Positions 51,408 to 59,368 of a stretch of 59,368 nt of DNA are shown here, in pieces (position 1 is the stretch's first letter; every line of letters begins with the position of its first letter). This stretch comes from Nitrosotalea sp. (GTDB lineage: Archaea > Thermoproteota > Nitrososphaeria > Nitrososphaerales > Nitrosopumilaceae). The stretch spans positions 1 through 59,368 of the forward strand of contig JARCRW010000061.1 in NCBI GenBank assembly GCA_029850515.1, written 5' to 3'. The translations under genes were made by a program, and so were the position numbers. A model generated the notes under the pieces. That model had not been told where the DNA came from. It did no database searches and saw only the letters and a program-made list of their open reading frames with translations.

Positions 51408-52640
51408 ATGGTACTAGTAATTGATGCACAGGTAGCTGGGATTTCAGGCGACATGTTACTTTCTTCACTAGTAGACATGGGTGCAAAAAAGTCCAAAGTT
51501 ATAGATGGAGTATACTCAGTTGAAGAATATCTCAAAGGTTCTAAAATTGTAAAAATAGATTTTGAAAAAACTGTCAAACATGGAACAGAATCTACACATC
51601 TTGTATTAGAGACAGATGAAAAGCATCATGAAAGAAAAGGAATCGAGATTCAAGAATGTATTTTATTCACATCAGACAAGATAGGACTATCTGAAAAAGC
51701 CAAAGTTTTTGCAAAAGAAAGCATTAGATCATTACTTTATGCCGAGTCAAACATACACGGAGAGCCACTTGAGTCGGTACACTTTCACGAAGCATCAAGT
51801 ATTGACACCGCCATAGACATCATAGGTTCTGCCATTGCATTAGATGATTTGAGATTGTTTTCAAACGAGATTATTTCAACACCCGTAGCAGTAGGTGGTG
51901 GAACCCTAACATTTTCTCACGGGATTGCATCCAACCCTGCAAGCGCAATACTAGAAATATTTCGTGGTTCTGACATAGCAATTCGGGGAGGACAAATAAG
52001 AGAAGAACTTACGACCCCCACTGGTGCAAGTCTGCTTGTAAATTTAGCAGATAGATGTTCGGAGTTTTATCCAACAATGAAGATAAAATCAATAGGATAT
52101 GGTGCTGGGAGTAAGAACTTTGATGGATTTCCCAATGTTTTGAAAATCGTCCAAGGAGAATCAACAGAAGAGTTTCAATTAGACACCATACAAATTCTTG
52201 AAACAAACCTAGATGATGTATCCGGTGAGACAATAGGACACATGATTGACAAGTTGATTGCAAATGGTGCAAAGGATGTTACCGTAACAGGTGGTATAAC
52301 AAAGAAAGGAAGGCCAACAAATCTAGTTTCTGTGATATGTGATCCACTTGTTACAAATACCTTGATTAGTACACTAATTTCAGAGACCGGCACTTTAGGT
52401 GTACGAATAAGATCATCTAGTCGCTATGTGGTTCCAAGAATAGTTGTTTCAGTACCCATCGTGATACAAGGAAATAACTTTATCGTAAAATGTAAAATTG
52501 TAAAACACAATGAAACTATAAAACATTTCAAGGTGGAATCAGACGACGTCAAGACAATTTCAGATTCCCTATCATTACCATTCAAAGAAACATCAGAACT
52601 GATATCAGGTGAAGTCAAACTGAGGCTAAACATAAAATGA
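51408..52640 (+). CDS. larC: LarC, nickel insertion protein for the pincer cofactor
   Basis: CTP-dependent cyclometallase that inserts nickel into the pincer nucleotide. The 410 residues are one continuous frame, whereas in some bacteria larC is made by programmed frameshift from larC1 and larC2. Motifs: IDAQVAGISGDMLLSSLVDMGA (N-terminus), ESVHFHEASSIDTAIDIIGSAIALDDL with the metal-binding HFHE, STPVAVGGGTLTFSHGIASNPASA, TPTGASLLVNLAD, and the C-terminal ETNLDDVSGETIGHMIDKL. It overlaps larE by four bases (ATGA). The 129-bp spacer to mdh holds both promoters. Confidence 0.94.
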   Translation: MVLVIDAQVAGISGDMLLSSLVDMGAKKSKVIDGVYSVEEYLKGSKIVKIDFEKTVKHGTESTHLVLETDEKHHERKGIEIQECILFTSDKIGLSEKAKVFAKESIRSLLYAESNIHGEPLESVHFHEASSIDTAIDIIGSAIALDDLRLFSNEIISTPVAVGGGTLTFSHGIASNPASAILEIFRGSDIAIRGGQIREELTTPTGASLLVNLADRCSEFYPTMKIKSIGYGAGSKNFDGFPNVLKIVQGESTEEFQLDTIQILETNLDDVSGETIGHMIDKLIANGAKDVTVTGGITKKGRPTNLVSVICDPLVTNTLISTLISETGTLGVRIRSSSRYVVPRIVVSVPIVIQGNNFIVKCKIVKHNETIKHFKVESDDVKTISDSLSLPFKETSELISGEVKLRLNIK

Positions 52641-53437
52641 AACAGATAGAAGATCTGGTGACTTGGTTTCATGGAAAAGAGAAAGCTTTAGTGGCTCTTT
52701 CAGGAGGAGTTGATAGCGCCCTAGTAGCATATGCCGCCCAAATAGCACTAGGCAAACAAGCTGTTGCTGTTACTGCAGATTACAAGACACTCTCTCGAGA
52801 GGAACTTGATTCTGCAAAAAAAGTTTGCCAAGAAATAGGAATCAGACACATAATTATAGAATATAGTGAGTTAGATAATCCAGATTTTGTAAAAAACGAC
52901 AAAAATAGGTGTTTTCATTGTAGAACAGAATTGGCAGAGCATCTTGTTGCTCTATCAAAAAGAGAAAAGATCAACTTAATTGTGGACGGTACAAATCTAG
53001 ATGATTTAGCGGAATATAGACCCGGAATAATAGCGCTCAAAAAAAATGGTGTCCAAAGTCCCCTTGTAGAAAGCGGGTTCACAAAATCTAATGTCAGAGA
53101 TGTTGCAAAAGAGATTGGCCTTTCCATTCATGACAAACCATCCAACTCTTGTCTAGCATCACGCATCCCATGGGGCAACACCGTCACAGCTGAAAAGCTT
53201 GAAAGAATAGAGAAGAGTGAAATTATGATAAAGCATCTTTTTGGAGTAAGGCAGGTAAGAGTTCGGGATTTTGGAAATATGGCAAGCATAGAGGTAGATA
53301 AAAATGAGATAGTCTTTCTAGATGACGAGAAAAAAATGGCAATACTTGAAAAATACATGAATGATATGGGATTTGGCAATATCTTAGTCGATCCCAAGGG
53401 CTATAGACCAGGCAAACTCAATGTGATAACAGATTGA
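52637..53437 (+). CDS. larE: LarE, sulfur transferase for the pincer cofactor
   Basis: ATP-dependent enzyme that adds the two sulfurs of the nickel-pincer nucleotide. The 266 residues have the PP-loop LSGGVDSALVAYAAQ (residues 21-35), RCFHCRTELAEHL (Cys92, Cys95), VDGTNLDDLAEYRPG, and KPSNSCLASRIPWG with Cys172, which corresponds to the sacrificial cysteine region of known LarE proteins. Only one cysteine is seen in that region, which fits the type that gives up its own cysteine sulfur rather than the type with a three-cysteine iron-sulfur cluster. The cysteine desulfurase that follows overlaps it by four bases. Confidence 0.94.
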   Translation: MKQIEDLVTWFHGKEKALVALSGGVDSALVAYAAQIALGKQAVAVTADYKTLSREELDSAKKVCQEIGIRHIIIEYSELDNPDFVKNDKNRCFHCRTELAEHLVALSKREKINLIVDGTNLDDLAEYRPGIIALKKNGVQSPLVESGFTKSNVRDVAKEIGLSIHDKPSNSCLASRIPWGNTVTAEKLERIEKSEIMIKHLFGVRQVRVRDFGNMASIEVDKNEIVFLDDEKKMAILEKYMNDMGFGNILVDPKGYRPGKLNVITD

Positions 53438-54591
53438 TCTATCTAGATAACGCCGCATCTACACCCGTTCATGAAAAAGTCATAGAAGAAATGGTTCCTT
53501 ACTTTAGGGAACAATATGGAAATCCTTCTTCCATACACAGACATGGAAGATTTGCAAACACGGCTATTCAAAATGCAAGAAAACGAATTGCTTCACTTAT
53601 CAATGCACATAACAATGAAATACTTTTAACTTCTGGAGGAACCGAGTCAAACAATACAGCAATTTACGGTATAGCATCACAAAGCAAGGGAAAACACATC
53701 ATAACATCATCCATTGAGCATGATGCCATACTAGAACCGTGTAAGCATCTTGAGAAAGAAGGGTATACAATATCTTTTCTTCCAGTAGACAAACATGGTT
53801 TTGTAGATCCTGAGGATCTCAAAAAAGAAATTTCAAGTGATACATGTCTAATTACAATAATGTATGCAAATAATGAAGTTGGAACAATACAACCCATAAA
53901 GAAAATGGTCCAGATTGCAAGAGAAAAGAACATCATTTTTCATACAGATGCAGTTCAGGCGGTAGGAAAAATTCCTATAGATGTCAAAGACCTCGGGGTA
54001 GATTTGCTTTCAATATCATCTCACAAGATAAATGGTCCAAAAGGCGTTGGAGCATTATACATCAGAAATGGCGTAAAGATGGCCCCTTTGATATTAGGCG
54101 GCGGTCAAGAAAATGGGCTTCGATCTGGCACAGAAAATGTGGCAAGCATAGTTGGATTTGGAACAGCATGTGAACTTGCAAGAAACAACATGGGTGAGAA
54201 TTCAATTTATCTTGAAAAACTAGCCTCAAAATTAACTACGAGAATATTACAAGAAATACCAGCTACAACTCTTAATGGGCATCCCGATATGAGAACTCCC
54301 AATAACACTCATTTTACTTTTTTTGGCATAAATGGAGAAGATCTTATAATAAAATTGGATGAACATAAAATATCTGCATCTACCGGTTCTGCATGTTCTG
54401 TAAAGATACAGAAAGCGTCACATGTTTTAAAAGCAATGGGTTTTTCACATGAACAAGTTACAGGGTCATTACGCCTTACAGTTGGAATAACAAATACAGA
54501 GCAAGAAATAGATGAAACCGTAGACACACTAAAAAAAGTTGTTCTGGAGTTACGTGCGGTATCCCCATACAAAAGCAAGTACAACTTTTAG
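53434..54591 (+). CDS. iscS: Cysteine desulfurase, IscS/NifS family
   Basis: PLP enzyme that takes sulfur from cysteine as a persulfide. The 385-residue protein starts at a TTG overlapping the larE stop (TTGA): IYLDNAASTPVHEKVIEEMVPYFREQYGNPSSIHRHG. The PLP lysine is in SISSHKINGPKGVGALY, with H and D in THDA-like IIFHTDAVQAVGKIPID, and the active cysteine is in STGSACSVKIQ near residue 320, in the short-loop arrangement of group I enzymes. Translational coupling to larE suggests that it supplies sulfur to the pathway, though it may also serve Fe-S and tRNA thiolation. Confidence 0.94.
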   Translation: MIYLDNAASTPVHEKVIEEMVPYFREQYGNPSSIHRHGRFANTAIQNARKRIASLINAHNNEILLTSGGTESNNTAIYGIASQSKGKHIITSSIEHDAILEPCKHLEKEGYTISFLPVDKHGFVDPEDLKKEISSDTCLITIMYANNEVGTIQPIKKMVQIAREKNIIFHTDAVQAVGKIPIDVKDLGVDLLSISSHKINGPKGVGALYIRNGVKMAPLILGGGQENGLRSGTENVASIVGFGTACELARNNMGENSIYLEKLASKLTTRILQEIPATTLNGHPDMRTPNNTHFTFFGINGEDLIIKLDEHKISASTGSACSVKIQKASHVLKAMGFSHEQVTGSLRLTVGITNTEQEIDETVDTLKKVVLELRAVSPYKSKYNF

Positions 54592-54604
54592 TTCAGGAAT
54601 TCAG

Positions 54605-57600
54605 TCAGGGTAGAACCTGAATTTTATATTGATTTTGATCAACAAGCGGCACTAGAGAATCCATTCCATTCCATACATAGATTTCAGCAGAATAGATGCC
54701 AGGGAGTGTTGGTACCCAGCTAATTTCTTCATTGGTAGTAGATAGATTCACAATATTGCTTTGAGACCATTTGAGAAAAACTACTTTGTTGCTACTATCT
54801 TTTATTTGAACAATGTACGAAATTTCTTGGGAATTTTGATATATGTTTGAGAGCATACTCTTGAAGTTTATTGTTTGTCCAACATGTGGACTTTGTAGTA
54901 ATGGTCTTCCAGATTGATCGCTAATTTGTGTAGATGCTGAAATCATGTGCATTGTGATCTTGGGCACATATTGATTTGTGATTGCCGTAGGCTGAGTTTT
55001 AGCAGGAACTGCCACTGTAGAGCCCACTATTACGGACCTACCATATGCATCTCGAAAGTCATGATACCATGCTTGGACATTACCTCCCACAGGAGATATC
55101 AAGGTGGTCTTGTCCTCACTGCATATCCAAGAAGGCATTTTAAAAACTCCTTTGAACACACCGGTACCTGGCCCAGTTTCAGTTAAAGTAAAACCAGTAG
55201 CAGCAAGACCTCCGTATGACACTCCATTTATCGTACAATGCTGGAATCTAAATCCCTTAATCCAGACTTCTAAGAGTATGTTTCCATTATTATCTCCGAC
55301 AGTATCATCTGCCGTAGAGCCCGGATCATTTACGCTTGGGTAACTTATGATGGTATTAGCGTCAGTAACCAAATCTGGATCAGTAACCGTTATTGTGACA
55401 TCTGAACCAATTCTATAATTTGATGAATCAAGTGTTACGGTACCAGTACTTGTTGGAAGATTATGTTGCGACGTAACTGTTGTTGATGTTCCACTTTGTG
55501 TGCCCAAGATGGAAAAATGGATTGCGTTGGCATCTGTGAGTTCAGTGTTTATAAGAAATTTAATATTACTGCCAAAAGTTTGGAGGCCTTTGATCAGAGT
55601 GGGATCAAACTGGTTTAGTTGGTTTATTACCGCATATTCAATTGTTCCTGAAAATATACCAGAATTGGGAGATGTTTCTTGTAGTTCGGCTCGATAGATG
55701 GCATTGTTTACTTGTTGGTTGTTATGAATTCCAAAAGAGAAAAGATCAAACACGATTGGTTGAGTGTCACTGGGGTTTGATATCTTTCCAGAAGTATTGA
55801 AGTTAATCTCCAAGAATACAGGTAGATTTGATGACATGGAGTTGATTGAAGATACAGCATTGTTGCTTATCTGTAGTAAACCATTACCAGACACAATTTC
55901 TCCCGGAGTGACAATCGTGACTGGTGAAGAGCCAACAGATCCAAAATATAGAGTCATACTCGTACTGGAAAAGGAAGTTATCCCAAGTTGTCGTTGAAAA
56001 GATCTGAGATCATAATTAACCCAATTGGTTCCATTTGAATTTGATTGACTGGTATCTATGAATAGGTCTTTTAGAGATTGAGCAGAAATGCCAAGATTTA
56101 GTGTAATTTTCTGAAAACTTGGCATTGACTGAGATCTGGTGTCAATTATCAATCGTAATGAGTTAGCATCAAACACAGTAGATGGCACACTGATCGAACT
56201 TGAACTATTATAGAATGTAACATCAGAAGAACTACTCAGTGTTATTGGATTTCCAATCTTCAAGGTAGGGATTTTTGCAGAAGTTCTAAAAACATCTAGT
56301 TGATCAATTAGGTTGGAATTGATATTTTGATCATTATCCACTAGAGTGATTGTTTCTTTTTGACCAGGACCAAATTGACTTTGGCCGCTACCAACATTAA
56401 GACTTGCAGTAGTAGTACCAGAAACAATAGAAGCGCTCTGAAGATTATAAGTAATTGAACCAGAGTGAGACCTAGGAGCATTTGATAGTATCCCTATGGT
56501 TGATACACCAGCAAAGGAGCTCTCAAAAATTCCAGTATGCGGTCCTGTTTCTACAAAAGTTACTAACTTGTTATACCCACCACTAAGCGATGTGCTAGTC
56601 TGGACAGAGTTAGTTTTCAAGTTAACAACATCTGATGTATCCATACTCAATCTTCCATTGTCTTTGAACCCAAGACTACTCAGGTATGGTATTAGATTTA
56701 CAAGACCTGAACCACTTGCGCTTCTGCCTGACTCTGCAAAGGCTTGGTAAAATGTTGCAGGAGTAGATCCAACATTAAAAGTCCAAGAATCTTGAGATGT
56801 AGGATCTATACTTAGTTCAGCATCATCAATGGTTGCAAATACATCAGAACCTGATGGATATTGAGTTCTATCAAGGCTTAACGAGATATTTGGAATATCA
56901 GAATAATCAAGATCAACACTTTGTGTGCCTGTAGATCTATCATATTCTATGTGCACGTTATTACTAAGCGTGAAGAGTTGAATCAGAGGCCATACATTTT
57001 GATTTATTCCTATTTGTCCTGATGGGACTTTGGGGTTGGAATTCAGAGAGGGCGAGTTTCGTATAACATTATTTTGACTTGATGGAGTTGTAGGTGTACC
57101 GCTACACGAATTAAAACCTGCTGTCCCTTGAGTAGTTCCGGATAATCCTGCAGAATCTGGAATTGCCACCCCATCAGTCTGAGACACATCTACTCCCAAA
57201 ACAGAGGAAGGTGTAGAGCTTGAACAAAAAACTCCAAAATCAATACTTTGTCCAGGAGAACCAGATAATGCCGCTTGGTCAGCTTGTTTTGCACTATCAG
57301 TATTAGCAAAAAATGCATACCAATTACCATCTGAGCTTTGTGCCATCAGCAGATGTCTTCCATTTATTGAAACATTTGGCTGACCCATTGCTTGATCTAG
57401 CTGAGTATTATCCTCTTGTACAATAACTTCTGTTATCATAGGTCCAGAAATATGATTACTGAAAATACTATTTTCTGAAGAGACAAAAAGATTAGGGTGA
57501 TCAGAATAGGCTTTTACATCAGGCGAAGATAATGGTGGAACAATCATTGAAAAAGCTAGAAGAATTACCAGAATTTTATACAACTTTCTAATATGATGAG

Positions 57601-57658
57601 ATGTACAAGATAACGTTATCGAACAATTCATACTGAATTTTGTTAGCATGTCATGCAT
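54605..57658 (-). CDS. Large secreted surface protein with ETGPxTGxF repeats, S-layer-like
   Basis: Encodes 1017 residues. A signal peptide near residues 24-50 (IRKLYKILVILLAFSMIVPP) is followed by an entirely beta-rich, Ser/Thr/Asn-rich chain. A diagnostic motif recurs: FVETGPHTGIFESSF (near 368), LQETSPNSGIFSGTIEY (near 657) and LTETGPGTGVFKGVF (near 825), together with acidic DxD turns such as VDNDQNINSN and VTDPDLVTDAN that may bind calcium. This motif type is known in thaumarchaeal S-layer proteins. There is no membrane helix and no PEFG tail at the C-terminus (NQYKIQVLP), so it is either released or held by self-assembly. It is convergent with iscS. The start could also be MNCSITL at 57631. 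Confidence 0.82.
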   Translation of the reverse strand: MHDMLTKFSMNCSITLSCTSHHIRKLYKILVILLAFSMIVPPLSSPDVKAYSDHPNLFVSSENSIFSNHISGPMITEVIVQEDNTQLDQAMGQPNVSINGRHLLMAQSSDGNWYAFFANTDSAKQADQAALSGSPGQSIDFGVFCSSSTPSSVLGVDVSQTDGVAIPDSAGLSGTTQGTAGFNSCSGTPTTPSSQNNVIRNSPSLNSNPKVPSGQIGINQNVWPLIQLFTLSNNVHIEYDRSTGTQSVDLDYSDIPNISLSLDRTQYPSGSDVFATIDDAELSIDPTSQDSWTFNVGSTPATFYQAFAESGRSASGSGLVNLIPYLSSLGFKDNGRLSMDTSDVVNLKTNSVQTSTSLSGGYNKLVTFVETGPHTGIFESSFAGVSTIGILSNAPRSHSGSITYNLQSASIVSGTTTASLNVGSGQSQFGPGQKETITLVDNDQNINSNLIDQLDVFRTSAKIPTLKIGNPITLSSSSDVTFYNSSSSISVPSTVFDANSLRLIIDTRSQSMPSFQKITLNLGISAQSLKDLFIDTSQSNSNGTNWVNYDLRSFQRQLGITSFSSTSMTLYFGSVGSSPVTIVTPGEIVSGNGLLQISNNAVSSINSMSSNLPVFLEINFNTSGKISNPSDTQPIVFDLFSFGIHNNQQVNNAIYRAELQETSPNSGIFSGTIEYAVINQLNQFDPTLIKGLQTFGSNIKFLINTELTDANAIHFSILGTQSGTSTTVTSQHNLPTSTGTVTLDSSNYRIGSDVTITVTDPDLVTDANTIISYPSVNDPGSTADDTVGDNNGNILLEVWIKGFRFQHCTINGVSYGGLAATGFTLTETGPGTGVFKGVFKMPSWICSEDKTTLISPVGGNVQAWYHDFRDAYGRSVIVGSTVAVPAKTQPTAITNQYVPKITMHMISASTQISDQSGRPLLQSPHVGQTINFKSMLSNIYQNSQEISYIVQIKDSSNKVVFLKWSQSNIVNLSTTNEEISWVPTLPGIYSAEIYVWNGMDSLVPLVDQNQYKIQVLP

Positions 57659-57697
57659 ACACTAGGTTTTAACTAGGGCAAGAGATGAAAGGGTGAT

Positions 57698-58201
57698 GTG
57701 ATAAAACCTAAACCAATCCTAATAGTAAGTGGAATATTAGTATTGATAGGTATTGCAATAACAGCATATCAATCACAGATAACTTCAGAAAATCTTTCAA
57801 ACCAACAAAATACTCTAGGCATTGGAACACAGATGATTGTTACAAAGGAAATGAATCCAGATAACAACCAGAAAGGAGTGTACTCTATTCAAATAACAGA
57901 TTTTAAAAATGAAGACAATGTCAAGGCAATAATAATTGATCCTACTGGCATACCCATAATAACAAAATCCATAACAAAAAGCCCAATTCAGGAAATATTC
58001 AAGATTTCTTCATCAGGAAATTATACATTACGGATAGAAAATCACGGACAAAGCGAGATACAGGTTCTTGGAATTATTGGATACTATCCACAAAATATAG
58101 AATTAGCAGATATTTCAGGGTTCATAGCGCTCATAATAGGTCTTAGCGGGCTTGCAGTTGGTATGATGTATCTCATTAGAAATCATCGTGTCAGGTCTTA
58201 A
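57698..58201 (+). CDS. Small two-helix membrane protein with external beta domain
   Basis: Encodes 167 residues, with a GTG start. TM1 is PILIVSGILVLIGIAITAYQ, the middle about 100 residues are beta-like and probably outside (TKEMNPDNNQKGVYSIQITDFKNEDNVKAIIIDPTGIPIITKSITKSPIQEIFKISSSGNYTLRIENHG), and TM2 is ISGFIALIIGLSGLAVGMMYLI with a basic tail NHRVRS. The arrangement is common for archaeal membrane proteins of unknown role, and no family is recognised. It is divergent from the S-layer-like gene and overlaps the gene at 58198 by four bases at its 3' end. Confidence 0.7.
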   Translation: MIKPKPILIVSGILVLIGIAITAYQSQITSENLSNQQNTLGIGTQMIVTKEMNPDNNQKGVYSIQITDFKNEDNVKAIIIDPTGIPIITKSITKSPIQEIFKISSSGNYTLRIENHGQSEIQVLGIIGYYPQNIELADISGFIALIIGLSGLAVGMMYLIRNHRVRS

Positions 58202-58518
58202 TTGAGAAATTGATCTAGTTCAGTTAATCCATCAACTACGCTTTTAAAATTATCGTCGCTTTCCATAATTTTATTTAGTTTGTTAAGATCAACTTTAAAA
58301 ATTTCCTTGCCATCATTTCGATTTATCACAACAAACTTGTGTTCGATTACATATGAAAGAAGATCTTTTATCTGACCTAGGGAGAGTTGCAGTTTATCTG
58401 TAAGATATGCAGAGTCTTTTTCTCCGCCTTCAAGCTCTGCAAGAATAGAGGACACTCCTGGATCAACTAGAGTTTCCATCATTTTTTGCTTGTCAAAGCT
58501 TTCATTCATGTCTATCAA
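58198..58518 (-). CDS. Small hypothetical protein, possible winged helix
   Basis: Encodes 106 residues: KQKMMETLVDPGVSSILAELEGGEKDSAYLTDKLQLSLGQIKDLLSYVIEHKFVVINRNDGKEIFKVDLNKLNKIMES. The helix-helix-helix-then-beta-hairpin pattern (SAYLTDKLQLSLGQIKDLLSYVIEHKFVVINRNDGKEIFKVD) resembles an ArsR-like winged helix-turn-helix. It overlaps the VWA gene by four bases (ATGA type), so the two are co-translated. It could regulate the operon or be a structural partner of the VWA protein. Confidence 0.6.
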   Translation of the reverse strand: MIDMNESFDKQKMMETLVDPGVSSILAELEGGEKDSAYLTDKLQLSLGQIKDLLSYVIEHKFVVINRNDGKEIFKVDLNKLNKIMESDDNFKSVVDGLTELDQFLN

Positions 58519-59368
58519 CTATTCCTGGAATATAATATTTTTTTTCTGTTAGATATAAAATCACTTATCAGAACCCTATCAATTTTTTCTGGATTTATGT
58601 AGTATGCCCTTCCTTTCAAATGTTTTTCAAGACTTTCAACATAACTCAACAATTCCGACTCTTCACTTACCATGATCGTATCAATTTCAATACCTTCTTT
58701 TCTGCATTTTTTTGCTTCCTGTAGAGTTTTTGCTTCCACGGCAGGATCAACTTGTCTGTACCTGTAACACAAGTATACGGATTCATCAACTATATCCAGT
58801 TTCATATCTCGCTCATTTTTTATTTTAGAAAGAGTTGTTTCATCAGGCCTATAAAAATGCGAATACGGTTTATCTGCCAATATGGAATTTTTTTGTGATT
58901 CATTGTCTACAAAACATGCACTTGGTTGACCATCAGTTATCATAACAATTCTTTTATTTTGAGATCCATCTTTCTTTAGAATTTTTAACGCAAGTCTTAA
59001 TGCGGCTTGATAATTTGTATAATGAAGAAAATTATCATTTGCATCATATGTTTTCAGATATGGTATATCAGAAGGATTGATTTGTGCTGCAAGTGAGCCA
59101 AAACCTACAATGTAAACAGAGTCATTTGGAAAGAATTTTTTATTTAATACAAATAATGCCCACAAAGCCTTTTTTGCAGCCTCTATTCTGGTTCCTTCTC
59201 CAGAATTTAGAGAGTACTTCATGGTAGAGCTGAGATCTATACAGTAAACCACCGCAACTTTTACTTCCTCTTTTGTTTCAAATTTTTCAAAATCATCAAA
59301 TTTTATTTCAAGTGGGAATTGAATTGATTCATTTTTACTTTTTTTTCTTTGGATTAGATGTAGTATTG
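58515..59368 (-). CDS. VWA-domain protein, 5' end beyond the window
   Basis: The frame is open to the right edge, so at least 284 residues are seen and the N-terminus is missing; a GTG at 59252 is not a convincing start, because conserved-looking sequence (FPLEIKFDDFEKFETKEEVKVAVV) precedes it. VVYCIDLSSTMKYS has the MIDAS-type DxSxT/S motif, and IVMITDGQPSACF carries the third metal-binding aspartate. In between are EGTRIEAAKKALWAL and YTNYQAALRLALKIL, as in VWA proteins of the MoxR-associated type. An AAA+ partner may lie outside the window. Function unknown; it may act in protein complex assembly. Confidence 0.8.
   Translation of the reverse strand, partial: ILHLIQRKKSKNESIQFPLEIKFDDFEKFETKEEVKVAVVYCIDLSSTMKYSLNSGEGTRIEAAKKALWALFVLNKKFFPNDSVYIVGFGSLAAQINPSDIPYLKTYDANDNFLHYTNYQAALRLALKILKKDGSQNKRIVMITDGQPSACFVDNESQKNSILADKPYSHFYRPDETTLSKIKNERDMKLDIVDESVYLCYRYRQVDPAVEAKTLQEAKKCRKEGIEIDTIMVSEESELLSYVESLEKHLKGRAYYINPEKIDRVLISDFISNRKKILYSRNS

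Noticed and set aside
51293-51577. Minus-strand open frame over the start of larC
   Set aside because: It is antisense to a conserved larC N-terminus and crosses both promoters. It has no family features and matches the pattern of a shadow frame.
49548-54591. A lactate racemase (LarA) in the nickel-pincer cluster
   Set aside because: No protein in the cluster has LarA features. The enclosed dehydrogenase is a standard malate dehydrogenase with GRKPGMTR and GEHG motifs.
1-59368. Ammonia oxidation, nitrite or carbon-fixation marker genes
   Set aside because: None seen. The lineage assignment therefore rests on polymerase structure, PEFG anchors and overall gene types, not on metabolic markers.

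Overview
The window looks like a chromosome segment of an ammonia-oxidising-type archaeon of the Nitrososphaerota (Thaumarchaeota), most like the Nitrosopumilales (group I.1a). The grounds are an AT-rich genome, archaeal versions of every information-processing protein, an unsplit RNA polymerase A subunit and an unsplit B subunit, repeated PEFG-type C-terminal surface anchors, intron-bearing tRNAs, and TATA boxes about 22-27 nt before start codons, which implies leaderless mRNAs. No ammonia oxidation gene lies in the window, so the lifestyle is inferred from lineage only.

Layout. 1-2.7 kb: an FAD oxidoreductase, an intron-containing tRNA-Ser(GGA), a decayed-looking stretch and a small membrane-anchored protein. 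2.7-9.0 kb (minus strand): the distal half of the spc ribosomal/translocon operon in order L18-S5-L30-L15-SecY-AdkA-EMC3/DUF106-Cmk-Cbf5. 9.0-16.1 kb: argF, ftsY, prefoldin alpha, superoxide dismutase, a membrane-anchored subtilase and ATP-type PEP carboxykinase. 16.1-18.1 kb: L32e-L19e, which sit inside spc in many archaea, then ogt and dtdA. 18.1-19.5 kb: a tnpB insertion element with 24-bp inverted ends, broken by two frameshifts, sitting at the end of a small helix-hairpin-helix reading frame. 19.5-24 kb: a broken-up secE-spt5-L11 / L1-L10 / L12 set with an Lrp regulator and a TRIC channel on the opposite strand between its parts. 24-32.4 kb: alaS, leuS, a geranylgeranyl reductase-like flavoprotein, a YkgJ-type cysteine-cluster protein and a tRNA-Gln(CTG) that needs two introns removed. 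32.4-41.8 kb (minus strand): rpoH-rpoB-rpoA-L30e-NusA-like-S12-S7.

41.9-46.6 kb is the most unusual part: five tandem paralogous surface proteins. Each has a signal peptide, one or two beta-rich domains and an almost identical 102-bp 3' end coding for a PEFG motif, a membrane helix and a basic tail. Two of the five also share an identical 73-bp 5' segment and the same TATA box, while the middle parts diverge. This pattern suggests ongoing exchange of terminal segments by recombination.

46.7-54.6 kb: a B12-binding-type radical SAM enzyme, a VIT1/CCC1 metal transporter, and a cluster for the nickel-pincer nucleotide cofactor: larB, malate dehydrogenase, then a tightly overlapping larC-larE-cysteine desulfurase operon. 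The cofactor's client enzyme (a LarA-type 2-hydroxyacid racemase) is not in the window. 54.6-59.4 kb: a 1017-residue secreted protein with ETGPxTGxF-type repeats like those of thaumarchaeal S-layer proteins, a small two-helix membrane protein, and a VWA-domain protein, truncated by the window edge, with a small co-transcribed partner.
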